Origin: DATGKG01 sp963783145
GTDB taxonomy: Bacteria; Desulfobacterota; Binatia; Binatales; Binataceae
Direction of reading: 5' to 3'
Assembly: GCA_963783145.1 (NCBI GenBank)
Contig: CAWAMM010000009.1
Span: forward strand, 248,001 to 312,000
DNA length: 64,000 nucleotides
The notes beneath the pieces were generated by a model. That model was not told where the DNA came from and did no database searches. It saw only the letters and a list, made by a program, of their open reading frames with translations. The position numbers and the translations under genes were made by a program. The first letter of the stretch is position 1; each line of letters starts with the position of its first letter. This document shows, one piece after another, positions 53,286 to 61,853 of this stretch.

Positions 53286-53320
53286 AGCAGGCTGTTGAAG
53301 GATTTTTTCAGCAGCCTGCT
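53286..53320. repeat. Long hairpin repeat (possible MITE or IS end)
   Basis: Fourteen-base arms agcaggctgttgaa and ttcagcagcctgct pair with one mismatch around the loop GGATTTT. It lies between the GST stop and the exporter start. The sequence resembles terminal inverted repeats of small mobile elements, and it could also terminate the GST transcript. Confidence 0.55.
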
Positions 53321-53366
53321 ATTATTATGCGCTCGCGATTGTCGCCTCGTTCCCGAGTCCAACTGG

Positions 53367-54890
53367 ATGGAATCCGAATCAATCCTCGCCGCCGCTACCG
53401 ATGCCTCGATCGAGGTCGTCGCCGAGCATCCTCAACCGCACAAATGGCTGGTCGCCGCGGCGGTCTTGCTCGGCGCCATCCTGACGATCATGGACGGCTC
53501 CATCGTTAATGTTGCACTGCCCTATATGCAGCGCAGTTTCAGCGTCGGCGTCGATCGGATCAGTTGGGTAGTCACCAGCTACCTCGCGGCGGTCAGCGTC
53601 ATGATTCCGATGAGTGGATGGATCGCGGTCCGGATCGGACGCCGGCGCTACCTGCTGCTCTCAGTCGTACTTTTTGTAGCCGCCTCCGCGTTATGCGGGC
53701 TCGCGGAAAGCATTGGCCAGATGGTGGTGTTTCGCGTGATCCAGGGCGCCGCGGGCGCGGCGATGATGCCGCTGTCGCAAGCGATTCTCCTCGAGACCTT
53801 CCCGGTCGAGGAGCATACGCTCGCGATGACGACCTTCGGCATCGGCATGATGGCCGCGCCGGTCATCGGTCCGACGCTGGGCGGCTGGATCACCCAGACC
53901 TGGAGTTGGCGATGGAATTTCTACATCAACGTGCCGACCGGAGCCTTCGCGGCGCTGATGGTTTATGCCTACGTGCACGATCCCGGATACCTGCGCGAGC
54001 AGCGCGGCAGCGGCAAAGTTGACTACCTCGGGATCATCCTGATCGCGGCGTCGCTTGGAATTTTCCAAATCGTGCTCGGCCGCGGCGGCCATGACGGTTG
54101 GTTTGCCGCGCCATGGGTCAGATATGGCGCCACACTCTCGGCGCTGTCGATGATGGCGCTGATCGTTCATGAGCTGCGCGTTCCCGAGCCGATTGTGGAC
54201 CTGCGAATCTTTGGAATTCTGGGATTCTCAATCGCGGTGGTGTTGATGTCGCTCCAGGGCCTCGCGCTGTGGACGGTCAACCTGTTAAATCCGCTCTTCC
54301 TCGAGAACGTTTTGCACTACGACGCCTGGCGAGCCGGCCTCGCGGTCGCGCCGCGCGGACTTGGCGTGGTGGTCGCTTTGATCGCGGTAGGACAATTGTC
54401 GCGGCGTCAATTCGACATGCGACCGCTGGTGTGCGCGGGATTCCTGATGGGCGCCTACCAGGCGTACCGAATGTCGCAATGGACGGTCGGCGTGCACGAG
54501 GCCGAAATTCTGCTACCGATTTTTCTTTTTGGTATGGGGTTGGGCGCGATTTTTCCGATCGTCACCGCACTCGGCATCGGGCAAATCAGCCGTGAGCGGA
54601 TGGGCTTCGCCTCGAGCCTGTTCTCCGTATTGATCAATACCGGCGCGGCGGCCGGAATCGCGGTCGCAACCAACCTGCTGACTTCGGGTCATCGTCGCCA
54701 CGAAGCGCAGCTCATGGCCACGCTATCGGCGCCTCATCAGCTGACGAGCGCCCTGAAGTCGCAGGCCTGGTTGTTGGCGTATAATGATGTGTACCGCGTG
54801 ACCGCGCTCATGCTGGTGCTCCTCGCGCCGTGGGCGCTGCTGCTGAAGCGCGCGCAGGTTAATACCGATGCGGCAATCGGTTTGGAGTGA
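53367..54890 (+). CDS. MFS exporter of the DHA2 (EmrB/QacA) family
   Basis: A 507-residue, 14-helix drug:proton antiporter. Landmarks are LGAILTIMDGSIVNVALPYMQRSF (motif D1), GRRRYLL (motif A) and VIGPTLGGWI (motif C). It exports lipophilic compounds, usually with a membrane-fusion partner; none is adjacent. I take ATG 53367, because the longer frame to 53295 would start inside the hairpin repeat. Confidence 0.87.
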   Translation: MESESILAAATDASIEVVAEHPQPHKWLVAAAVLLGAILTIMDGSIVNVALPYMQRSFSVGVDRISWVVTSYLAAVSVMIPMSGWIAVRIGRRRYLLLSVVLFVAASALCGLAESIGQMVVFRVIQGAAGAAMMPLSQAILLETFPVEEHTLAMTTFGIGMMAAPVIGPTLGGWITQTWSWRWNFYINVPTGAFAALMVYAYVHDPGYLREQRGSGKVDYLGIILIAASLGIFQIVLGRGGHDGWFAAPWVRYGATLSALSMMALIVHELRVPEPIVDLRIFGILGFSIAVVLMSLQGLALWTVNLLNPLFLENVLHYDAWRAGLAVAPRGLGVVVALIAVGQLSRRQFDMRPLVCAGFLMGAYQAYRMSQWTVGVHEAEILLPIFLFGMGLGAIFPIVTALGIGQISRERMGFASSLFSVLINTGAAAGIAVATNLLTSGHRRHEAQLMATLSAPHQLTSALKSQAWLLAYNDVYRVTALMLVLLAPWALLLKRAQVNTDAAIGLE

Positions 54891-54950
54891 AGAACCGAAC
54901 TCCTCTCAACGCTTCCGTTGAACGGGGCCCTGAAGGTATACACGCCTCGT

Positions 54951-55133
54951 TCAGTTACAAAGCTTGCAGCTGGCCTTTCCGGACGCGGCGAAACGCCTGG
55001 CCCACGGCGCCAGCCGATCGCCACCTTCGAGGATTCGCGTGTCGATAGAAAGTTCCTTCACCATCGCATCGAGTTGTGGCTGCGATTTGTCGGCCAGCCT
55101 GTTCAGAACGATAGCTTTGCGTTTTCTGTTCAC
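54951..55133 (-). CDS. Small hypothetical ORF (60 aa)
   Basis: A 60-residue reading frame starting at GTG 55133, with GGAG about 11 bases upstream. It begins MNRKRKAIVLNRLADKSQPQ and ends in CKLCN, with a charged, soluble composition and codon use like the neighbours. It sits alone, divergent from the glutamate decarboxylase gene. No family recognised. The gap 55134-55364 must hold the decarboxylase promoter, which I cannot place. Confidence 0.35.
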   Translation of the reverse strand: MNRKRKAIVLNRLADKSQPQLDAMVKELSIDTRILEGGDRLAPWARRFAASGKASCKLCN

Positions 55134-55364
55134 GAAATGAATTCTCCTCGCCTAATTCCATCTCATCGCTTTTGGCCGGTGTCAACGGTGCTGGCAGACG
55201 CCTCGAAAAAATCGCACCGCTCCGCAAGTTTGAATGGCACAATCGCGGCAACAATTTATCTGTGCTACCGATTTGCCGAGGAGGCGCTGGACGCTCTCGG
55301 CACTGATGTACTAGTCCGGCCGTCGTCCGGCGCTGCGCTCAAGATGCGCATCGGAGGAATAAGT

Positions 55365-56759
55365 ATGTCGCTACATAGAAAACGTGACCACGGCGGGAAG
55401 GTGTCAGAGGTTATTTATCCCTCCAGCGATCCCTCGCTGACAGTTCCAAAGTATAAAATTCCGCGTGCAGAGGGGACTGCGCGATCCGCCTATGCCCTCA
55501 TCCACGATGAGTTGTTGCTCGATGGAAACGCGCGCCAGAACCTCGCCACTTTTTGCACCACCTGGAATGAACCTGAGGTGCAAAGTCTGATGGCCGAGTG
55601 CATCGACAAGAATATGTGCGACAAGGATGAATACCCGCAAACCGCAGAGATCGAGAGCCGCTGCGTGCACATTCTCGCCGATTTGTGGAATTCACCGGGC
55701 GCTGCGGACACCATCGGATGTTCCACCACCGGCTCCAGCGAGGCCGCTATGCTCGGCGGTCTGGCGGCCAAATGGCGTTGGCGAGCCAGGATGCGCGCGC
55801 AGGGCAAACCTACCGACCGGCCGAATCTGGTTTGTGGACCGGTGCAAGTTTGCTGGCACAAGTTCGGCCGCTATTTTGATGTCGAGATCCGGGAGGTTCC
55901 GCTCGAAGCTGAGCGCCTGCTGATGGGCCCGGAACAAACGCTGGCTCTGTGTGACGAAAATACCATCATGGTCGTACCCACACTCGGCGTGACTACCTGT
56001 TGCCAGTATGAGCCCGTGCAGGCGATCGCGCAGGCTTTGGATCAGCTGGAGCAGAGAAGTGGATTGGACATTCCACTCCATGTGGATGCGGCGAGCGGCG
56101 GCTTTCTCGCGCCGTTTTGCGACCCCGACCTGGTGTGGGATTTTCGTTTGCCGAGGGTCAAGTCCATCAACACCTCGGGACACAAGTTTGGTCTGGCTCC
56201 GCTCGGCGTTGGATGGGTGGTTTGGCGCGACCGCACTGACCTCCCGGAAGATCTGATCTTTCGGGTCAACTACCTGGGCGGTGATATGCCGACCTTCGCG
56301 CTGAACTTTTCCCGTCCTGCCGGCCAGATTGTATGCCAATACTACAATTTTCTCCGGCTGGGTTTCGAAGGCTACCGGAAAATTCAAGACTCGTGCTATC
56401 GCACGGCACAACACCTGGCGGCTGAGATCGGCAGGATGGGACCGTTTCACGTCATTCACGACGGACACGGTGGACTGCCCGCGGTATGTTGGAGTCTGAA
56501 GGACGGCAGCGACTGCGGCTTCACTCTCTACGACCTTTCCGATCGCCTGCGCGCCCGCGGCTGGCAAGTTCCGGCCTACTCAATGCCGCCGAATCGCGAG
56601 GATCTCGTGGTCCAGCGCATCCTCGTCCGGCACGGGGTGAGTCCTGACCTGGCTAACATTCTACTGGAAGACATTCAGCGTTCGTTGACGCTTCTCGAAA
56701 AGCATCCTGTTTCACGATCGCTCACGGAAACCGAGGCCGGCGGCTACAATCACAATTGA
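55365..56759 (+). CDS. gadB: Glutamate decarboxylase (PLP-dependent)
   Basis: A 464-residue group II decarboxylase converting glutamate to GABA with consumption of a proton. Landmarks are IGCSTTGSSEAAMLGGLA, HVDAASGGFLAPF and the PLP lysine Lys274 in NTSGHKFGL, with RVNYLGGDMPTFALNFSRP next. The length matches bacterial GadA/GadB. The frame is open far upstream (to 54918), but ATG 55365 has GGAGG and gives the family's normal start. No GadC-type antiporter is adjacent, so an acid-resistance role is unproven. Confidence 0.92.
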   Translation: MSLHRKRDHGGKVSEVIYPSSDPSLTVPKYKIPRAEGTARSAYALIHDELLLDGNARQNLATFCTTWNEPEVQSLMAECIDKNMCDKDEYPQTAEIESRCVHILADLWNSPGAADTIGCSTTGSSEAAMLGGLAAKWRWRARMRAQGKPTDRPNLVCGPVQVCWHKFGRYFDVEIREVPLEAERLLMGPEQTLALCDENTIMVVPTLGVTTCCQYEPVQAIAQALDQLEQRSGLDIPLHVDAASGGFLAPFCDPDLVWDFRLPRVKSINTSGHKFGLAPLGVGWVVWRDRTDLPEDLIFRVNYLGGDMPTFALNFSRPAGQIVCQYYNFLRLGFEGYRKIQDSCYRTAQHLAAEIGRMGPFHVIHDGHGGLPAVCWSLKDGSDCGFTLYDLSDRLRARGWQVPAYSMPPNREDLVVQRILVRHGVSPDLANILLEDIQRSLTLLEKHPVSRSLTETEAGGYNHN

Positions 56760-56767
56760 AGTTGCAA

Positions 56768-56786
56768 GGAGCGATTCGAACCCCCG
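56768..56786 (-). other. tRNA T-arm-like remnant
   Basis: Nineteen bases match the T-arm of the tRNA-Ser at 63523-63612 (its 63533-63551) with one mismatch, but no acceptor or anticodon stem accompanies them. It lies just after the glutamate decarboxylase stop. It could be an old attachment-site relic or chance. Confidence 0.3.
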
Positions 56787-56801
56787 CAACATCGAATTCG
56801 C

Positions 56802-57857
56802 TTAGGGGCGCGCTTCGAAAACGAGATTGAAGGGGGTCGCGGCGGCGCGGCGAATTCGGGTAAACCCGCCCGCACCCAGCACTTCGCGCAGACGGGCTTC
56901 GCCTGCCTGCGTACCAAGTCCGAGGCCGACCTCCTGCGAGAGCGATGCCGGCACGCAGATAGTCGTCGATGCCGCATAGTAGAGGCGTCCAATAGGATTG
57001 AAATTGTCCTCCGTCTGATCCGCCGCATATGGTTCAACGACCATCCAGGTACCGTCCTCGGCAAGTCGCGTCTTCACATGGCGCGCGGCGCCTACCGGGT
57101 CACCCATGTCGTGCAGGCAATCGAAAAAGGCCACCAAATCATAAGTTCCCGGGAAGTTTTTCGCGGTCGCCTGTGCGAAATGCGCGCGATCCAAAACACC
57201 CGCTTCCTGCGCGAGTTCGCGCGCGCGGAGGATGGACGGTTCGTGGTAGTCGAAGCCGTAAAACTCAGATTTCGGATATGCCTTAGCCATCAGAATCACT
57301 GATGCGCCATGACCGCATCCCACATCCGCGACTTTTGCGCCTTGCGCGAGTTTTTCATTCACGCCCTCCAGCGCCGGTATCCACGCGGACACCAGGTTCG
57401 TCGCATAGCTCGGCCGAAAGAAGCGCTCAGTGCCGCGGAAGAGGCAGGGGTCGTGCTCGTGCCATCCGACCCCGCCGCCGCTGCGGAACGCCTGTGCAAC
57501 CTTGGGCTCATCACGGAGGGCAGCGGCCGCGATTTCATAGATGCCGGGGAAGAACGCGGGGCCGTTTTCATCGGCGAGCAAAAGCGCTTGCTCGGCGGAC
57601 ATCGAGTATTTTCCCGTCGCAGGGTCGTAGTTGATGTACCCGGCGGCGGCCTGACCCGCGCACCATTCGCGTACGTATCGTTCTACCGTACCGGTTTGCG
57701 CGGCGAGCTCCACCGGCGTGGACGGACCCTGGGCGGCAAGGGTTTTGTAGAGGCCCAACTGGTCGCCGAGGAGCACCAGCGCGCCGCCCATCGCTGCGCC
57801 AACGTCGCCGAGCATCTTCCCAACGAGTTCCTGAAGCTTCGTTTCATTGATGGCCAT
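56802..57857 (-). CDS. SAM-dependent methyltransferase with N-terminal winged helix
   Basis: A 351-residue protein. The N-terminal 100 residues form a winged-helix dimerisation-like domain (GGALVLLGDQLGLYKTLAAQ, TVERYVREWCAGQAAAGYI). The rest is a class I methyltransferase with motif I VADVGCGHGAS, FYGFDYHEPSI, and an FDCLHDMGDP acidic loop. It resembles Rv2258c-like and O-methyltransferase-type proteins. Substrate unknown. Confidence 0.85.
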   Translation of the reverse strand: MAINETKLQELVGKMLGDVGAAMGGALVLLGDQLGLYKTLAAQGPSTPVELAAQTGTVERYVREWCAGQAAAGYINYDPATGKYSMSAEQALLLADENGPAFFPGIYEIAAAALRDEPKVAQAFRSGGGVGWHEHDPCLFRGTERFFRPSYATNLVSAWIPALEGVNEKLAQGAKVADVGCGHGASVILMAKAYPKSEFYGFDYHEPSILRARELAQEAGVLDRAHFAQATAKNFPGTYDLVAFFDCLHDMGDPVGAARHVKTRLAEDGTWMVVEPYAADQTEDNFNPIGRLYYAASTTICVPASLSQEVGLGLGTQAGEARLREVLGAGGFTRIRRAAATPFNLVFEARP

Positions 57858-58402
57858 GTTTGCTCGCGGCCTCCTGATTTATGGATTTGAGTTGACGACC
57901 TGCGCGGATAGGTGCACGGGAAAGAACATAGATAATCGGTCATCTCAGCGTCAACGACTCTTGGCGCCACTACAGGTCTTAGTGTCGGCCTCCCGTCTGC
58001 GATGACCGAACTCCCGGGACGCGTCGGTATCGTTCGCCCGATTGCCGCAGAATTCTCGAGTGAGCGCGAGGAATCTCTGAAGGGGAAGAGCGGCTAGCGG
58101 AGAGGAAGGGAACGCATCCGGCGGACGCTTCATCCTCGGGCTCGGCGCGGGATGGTTCGAGTTCGAACATCGGAGCCTTCGGATTCGATTTCAAACCGGC
58201 GGCGCAGCGCCTCGCAGCGCTCGACGAAGCGTGCCGAAGTAGTGCGCGCTCTTCTGTTGCATGCGGGAGCTGGCGGCGAGGGTTTCGAAATAATCGACTG
58301 GAATCATTCCGGTATTTGCCGTACGCCTTTTACGAGACCTTTTCACCGAACGTCGTGGATCAGAGGGAGTGGTCTGGCGATGTTGGTCTGAACTCTGAGC
58401 TG
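57858..58402. other. Intergenic region without a supported gene
   Basis: 545 bases between the methyltransferase start and the DCC-family gene. Several short frames exist on both strands, including a 38-codon one on the minus strand near 58200-58320, but none has a good ribosome site or a recognisable sequence. No tRNA or clear promoter. Confidence 0.4.
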
Positions 58403-58813
58403 ATGGGAGTCGCACCGCGAGCGCCGCTTATTTTGTTCGACGGAGTCTGCAATCTGTGCAACGGCTGGGTGAGATTCGTGGTCCGTCGCGATCCTGCCGG
58501 AGTGTTTCGCTTCGCTGCGCAGCAATCGCCTGCCGGTCAGGCGTTGATCGAAGAGCGGATGAGAGGCGCGGTTGAATTGTCCAGCGTGATTCTGATCGTG
58601 GATGACGCGGCCTACACCGAATCTGACGCCGTGCTCCAGATCCTTGCCCGCCTCGGTCGGCCCTGGTCCTGGGTCGTGTTCTTACGGTTCATTCCGCGTC
58701 GAGTCCGCGATGTCTGCTATCGATTCATCGCCCGTCATCGGTATCGATGGTTCGGGAAAACTGAACTCTGTCAGATCCCATCGCCGGAGATCAGGTCGAG
58801 ATTCATCGAGTGA
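58403..58813 (+). CDS. DCC family thiol-disulfide oxidoreductase-like protein
   Basis: A 136-residue thioredoxin-like protein with the DCC signature LFDGVCNLCNGWVRF (Asp13, Cys16, Cys19) and the FAAQQSPAGQAL and FLRFIPRRVRDVCYRFIARHRYRWFG segments typical of the family. It may reduce or make disulfides; partners are unknown. ATG 58403 gives the family start; a longer frame from 58316 lacks support. It is convergent with the DUF1990 gene. Confidence 0.82.
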   Translation: MGVAPRAPLILFDGVCNLCNGWVRFVVRRDPAGVFRFAAQQSPAGQALIEERMRGAVELSSVILIVDDAAYTESDAVLQILARLGRPWSWVVFLRFIPRRVRDVCYRFIARHRYRWFGKTELCQIPSPEIRSRFIE

Positions 58814-58860
58814 TCCCACGGGCGTATGCCCAAATATCGCTTGCGCAGGAACGTCGAGGC

Positions 58861-59445
58861 TCATCGAACGACCTGGCGGACTGCTCGGTACATCGCCATT
58901 TTTGAGCCGTCGGCGAATTGCTTTTGCAGCGAACGAGACAGCGGGTACCCGAGTTTCGCCAGCGCGTGCCAGGGGCGCGAAAAAGCGAGAACGTCGTAGC
59001 AGACCTTGTCGGTGGCGCGGTTCCACTCGACCATGAAGCGCTCCTCGCCAGTCTCTGCGTGATCGCGAAGCGTGCCGTAAGCGAAGCCAAATTGGTCGGT
59101 AGCTCCGCTCTCGTCGACAACGTAGACGATCCGGCATGCGTTCAATGAAAAGAAACCGAAGGCGTGCGCGCAAACGGCAACAACCGCTCCGACCTGTAGC
59201 GATGTGTCAGGCCAATAGAGACGTACCCACGGGATATTGAACATTTTCCAAGCGCGAACTGCGGCGACCGCGCGCAACCACATCTGTTCGCCGCGGCCGA
59301 GCTCAATGCGATTGTGATCCACGTTGTAGCCGCCGGGCACAGTGCCGGCCGACGCGCCCACCTCAGGATAGGAAAACTCTGCGTCCTCCTGATTCGCGAT
59401 GAACCGGCGAACCTCGTCGTCCGCCGGCCGAGTCAAACGGAACAA
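58861..59445 (-). CDS. DUF1990 family protein
   Basis: A 194-residue protein matching DUF1990: YNVDHNRIELGRGEQMW, AWKMFNIPWVRLYWPD, LNACRIVYVVDE, FGFAYGTLRDHAETGEERFMVEW and ALAKLGYPLSRSLQKQFA. The function is unknown; the fold is thought to bind lipids or other hydrophobics. DCC and DUF1990 genes are often found close together, as here. Confidence 0.85.
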   Translation of the reverse strand: MFRLTRPADDEVRRFIANQEDAEFSYPEVGASAGTVPGGYNVDHNRIELGRGEQMWLRAVAAVRAWKMFNIPWVRLYWPDTSLQVGAVVAVCAHAFGFFSLNACRIVYVVDESGATDQFGFAYGTLRDHAETGEERFMVEWNRATDKVCYDVLAFSRPWHALAKLGYPLSRSLQKQFADGSKMAMYRAVRQVVR

Positions 59446-59674
59446 ATGGCGACGCTCTCCTTTAGCCGATTAGGGGTTGTGGCTACCGAAAACCTCAACC
59501 GCGTGACGCGCTGTAGCGACTGAGGGAGTATAAGACAGGATCTTTGGTTGGGTGATTCGAGTATTCCTGATTCTCCGGCGGTTGCTCAATCGCTGCGCGC
59601 AGCGAGAATCAAGCGCGTCCGCGGAACCGCTTGAATCTTCAGATTTACCCCGAGAATCTCCAATTTAAAGCTGG

Positions 59675-60343
59675 TTGGCGGAGAGGGAGGGGGCCGCCTC
59701 GGAATTCGAACGTGGGGTACGCGATTCCGTCCATACCGTCCTCAAAGACCAATCTGCCCTCGCCACGACATTGCATGATTCAGGCGTGCCCCCGGCAGAG
59801 ATCCAGTCGATTCTCAGAACCCTCCAAGCTCTCGATATCTCAGGACAATCGGATCGCTCGGAAACAACGAACCTGGCGCCGGTCGTGAGGAGAGTGGATC
59901 TTCGAAAAGACGGGATCGAACTGTCAGTTGACCTTGAATCGATCGTTCCGCGTGGTGCCGACTCTCCGCCACTGACGATCACAAGATTCATTCCGCTTCG
60001 GATCGGGCGTCGGGGGGTAGCTATGCGGCTTGTTTTCGGAGGCGGGGTCTCGGCCCGCAAGCCGGATCCCTCACTTTTGAAAGCGGTCGCACGTGGATAC
60101 CGCTGGTTTCACGAAGTCATTTCCGATCAAGGTATACTTCCCAGAGATATCGCGGCTCGCGAACGGGTAAACGAACGCTTCGTCCGACGACTAATGCCGC
60201 TTGCGTTTCTTGCACCGGCGGTGATTGAGGCAATCGTGGAAGGACGACAACCCCCCGAACTCACCGGTGAATTCCTCAGCCGCGGTATCGAGATTCCCGT
60301 CCAGTGGACGAAGCAGGCTGCAGCGCTCGGGTTTGCTGATTAA
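59675..60343 (+). pseudogene. C-terminal remnant of a large serine recombinase
   Basis: A 222-codon frame that matches only the C-terminal part of large serine recombinases. It carries the helical end PDPSLLKAVARGYRWF, ERVNERFVRRLMPLAFLAPAVIEAI and EIPVQWTKQAAALGF, preceded by a VDLRKDGIELSVDL beta segment and RRGVAMRLVFGG. The N-terminal catalytic resolvase domain and zinc ribbon are missing, and the frame begins exactly within the 16-base copy of the tRNA-Ser 3' end. I read it as the truncated integrase of the island, cut at the attachment point. It could not recombine DNA by itself. Confidence 0.65.
59676..59691. repeat. Left attachment repeat: copy of the tRNA-Ser 3' end
   Basis: Sixteen bases identical to 63523-63538, which cover CCA, the discriminator base, the 3' acceptor strand and the 3' T-stem strand of the tRNA-Ser gene. 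This is the usual form of an attachment-site duplication. Confidence 0.75.
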
Positions 60344-60764
60344 AAGGCCCGCGAGGCCTGCTGCAACATTACTGGTGTTACCGCTTTCACTAGAACTGAG
60401 GAACACCGAGCGCAGGCGGAAGAAGAAACGGCGGAGACCCAAAAAGGTCCCCGGGAGGGTCGGAATCTGCTTCAACCGTTCCTTCTCACGCCGTTGTCCG
60501 TGATGTTGATGGTGACCCTCGTAACATACTCGATGCGCGCTGTTCTCACACCGAGTAACGCAAACCCGGATTGTCCCATCTGTAAAGCTAACCCTTACTA
60601 CGGATTCGCAGACTCAGGACCAACAATCGGCTACGATTCGCCCGCTTGACGGCGATCATGTAACGACGCAGCGCGAGTGCTATCAACTTCGTTGCGGCCG
60701 CAAAGACAGGTTTTGCGTTTGGTTCCGGCACTCCTGCTGGTACTCTTTTTGTCGGAGGTTCGCG
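60344..60764. other. Island interior without a supported gene
   Basis: 421 bases between the recombinase remnant and the Cys-rich gene. A short AGGCC/GGCCT hairpin follows the remnant at about 60345-60359. The long minus-strand frame 60588-61052 has an arginine-rich, non-protein-like composition and overlaps the real gene, so I leave it out. Confidence 0.4.
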
Positions 60765-61085
60765 ATGAGTAACTCGAACCACAGGATCATTTGCACCGAT
60801 TGCGGACGCGATCAGCCAGTCGTCGAGGATGCTATATCGAATCCGGCGATCAAGCCTCCGGAACCGACAAGCGCGACCCCGAATCCGCGGAGCACCGCTC
60901 GCGCGCATCTCCATGCGACCCGCGAGAACGACGCCTGCACCGAGAGGGGCAGTATAAACCACATCGACGTAGTTTGCAGAGGTTCTCCAATCTGCGGCAT
61001 TCATGACAAAACCGAGTTCCACGATCCGTATCCGAAGTGTCCCGGTGACCACCAGTGGGTGGGCTGCGAGTCCGATGGCGCGTAA
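60765..61085 (+). CDS. Small Cys-rich protein, first gene of the island module
   Basis: A 106-residue protein with MSNSNHRIICTDCGRDQP at the start and CGIHDKTEFHDPYPKCPGDH and WVGCESDGA at the end, so at least two clusters of cysteine and histidine could bind zinc, with a low-complexity proline/threonine linker between. GGAGG lies six bases before the ATG. It overlaps the next gene by 11 bases. I recognise no family. The tight overlap suggests it works with the PLD-fold protein. Confidence 0.55.
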   Translation: MSNSNHRIICTDCGRDQPVVEDAISNPAIKPPEPTSATPNPRSTARAHLHATRENDACTERGSINHIDVVCRGSPICGIHDKTEFHDPYPKCPGDHQWVGCESDGA

Positions 61086-61851
61086 ACAACAACCTCCACA
61101 GACAGCGCCCGATCTGCCGCCGGAAAAGGCCTACACCGCTCTCAATCGGCAACTCGAAAAACTGAAACAGTTTAACGGGCGCCGATATGAGCAGATGAAA
61201 GCCGAAGAAACCGAATGGCAGCAGTTCACGGAAAAGCTCGTGATTCGCTCATTCGGCAGCGACAGCCCGAATCATACGAACTTTCGAAATGCGCTGTTTG
61301 CTGGCGAGCACTACATCCAGATGTGGGGGGAACGAGATCCGACTCTACCGCAGAGAAATTTCGAAGCTCGGCAACAGGAGTGTACAGCGGCGCTGCGGAG
61401 CTGCCTATTGGAGCTCGAACTCGACATCGGTGAAGGGCCAAGGGGCGTTTACGATCAGGGGCAGGAGTATGAGTACTATCGCGACATTTCTGGAATCCTG
61501 AAGCTCGCACAAAAAGAAATCTTCATAGCGGACCCATATTTGAATAAGGAAATTTTCGAAGTGTACGCCGATGTTATCGACCGAAGCGTGCACTTCCGTT
61601 TGCTCGGCACGAACACACCCGCCGACGTTAAAGCAATCGCGCAGATGTATGCGTCAGGCCGCAATTTTGAATTCCGTCAGAGTTCGGCTTTTCATGATAG
61701 GGTCCTGTTCGCGGACGATCGCGTATGGCTTTCCGGGCAGTCGATTAAGGACGCCGCGAAGAAGAAGCCAACTTACATCGTGGAGCACGACGAGAAGCTG
61801 ATGCGGCCGGTTTACGAGACCATATGGCAGTCTGCGACGGTGCTGATCTGA
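61075..61851 (+). CDS. PLD-fold (phospholipase D-like) protein of the island module
   Basis: A 258-residue protein. The N-terminal half is helical and charged (YTALNRQLEKLKQFNGRRYEQ, EETEWQQFTEKLVIRSFG), with a short FGSDSPNHTNF segment. The C-terminal half resembles a phospholipase D-like domain: GILKLAQKEIFIADPYLN, HFRLLGTNTPADVKAI, and a His-Asp-Arg catalytic-like motif in AFHDRVLFADDRVWLSGQSIKDAAKKKPTY. Only one HxK/R-type motif is visible, so activity would need a dimer. Similar C-terminal domains occur in proteins from phage-defence and accessory islands. Function unproven; nuclease, sensor and lipase are all open. Confidence 0.65.
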   Translation: MARKQQPPQTAPDLPPEKAYTALNRQLEKLKQFNGRRYEQMKAEETEWQQFTEKLVIRSFGSDSPNHTNFRNALFAGEHYIQMWGERDPTLPQRNFEARQQECTAALRSCLLELELDIGEGPRGVYDQGQEYEYYRDISGILKLAQKEIFIADPYLNKEIFEVYADVIDRSVHFRLLGTNTPADVKAIAQMYASGRNFEFRQSSAFHDRVLFADDRVWLSGQSIKDAAKKKPTYIVEHDEKLMRPVYETIWQSATVLI

Positions 61852-61853
61852 TC

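Noticed and set aside
58200..58320. 38-codon minus-strand ORF in the gap before the DCC gene
   Set aside because: Reads plausibly but has no convincing ribosome site, neighbours or recognisable family.
60588..61052. 154-codon minus-strand frame in the island
   Set aside because: Arginine-rich composition and overlap with the Cys-rich gene that has a good GGAGG site on the plus strand.
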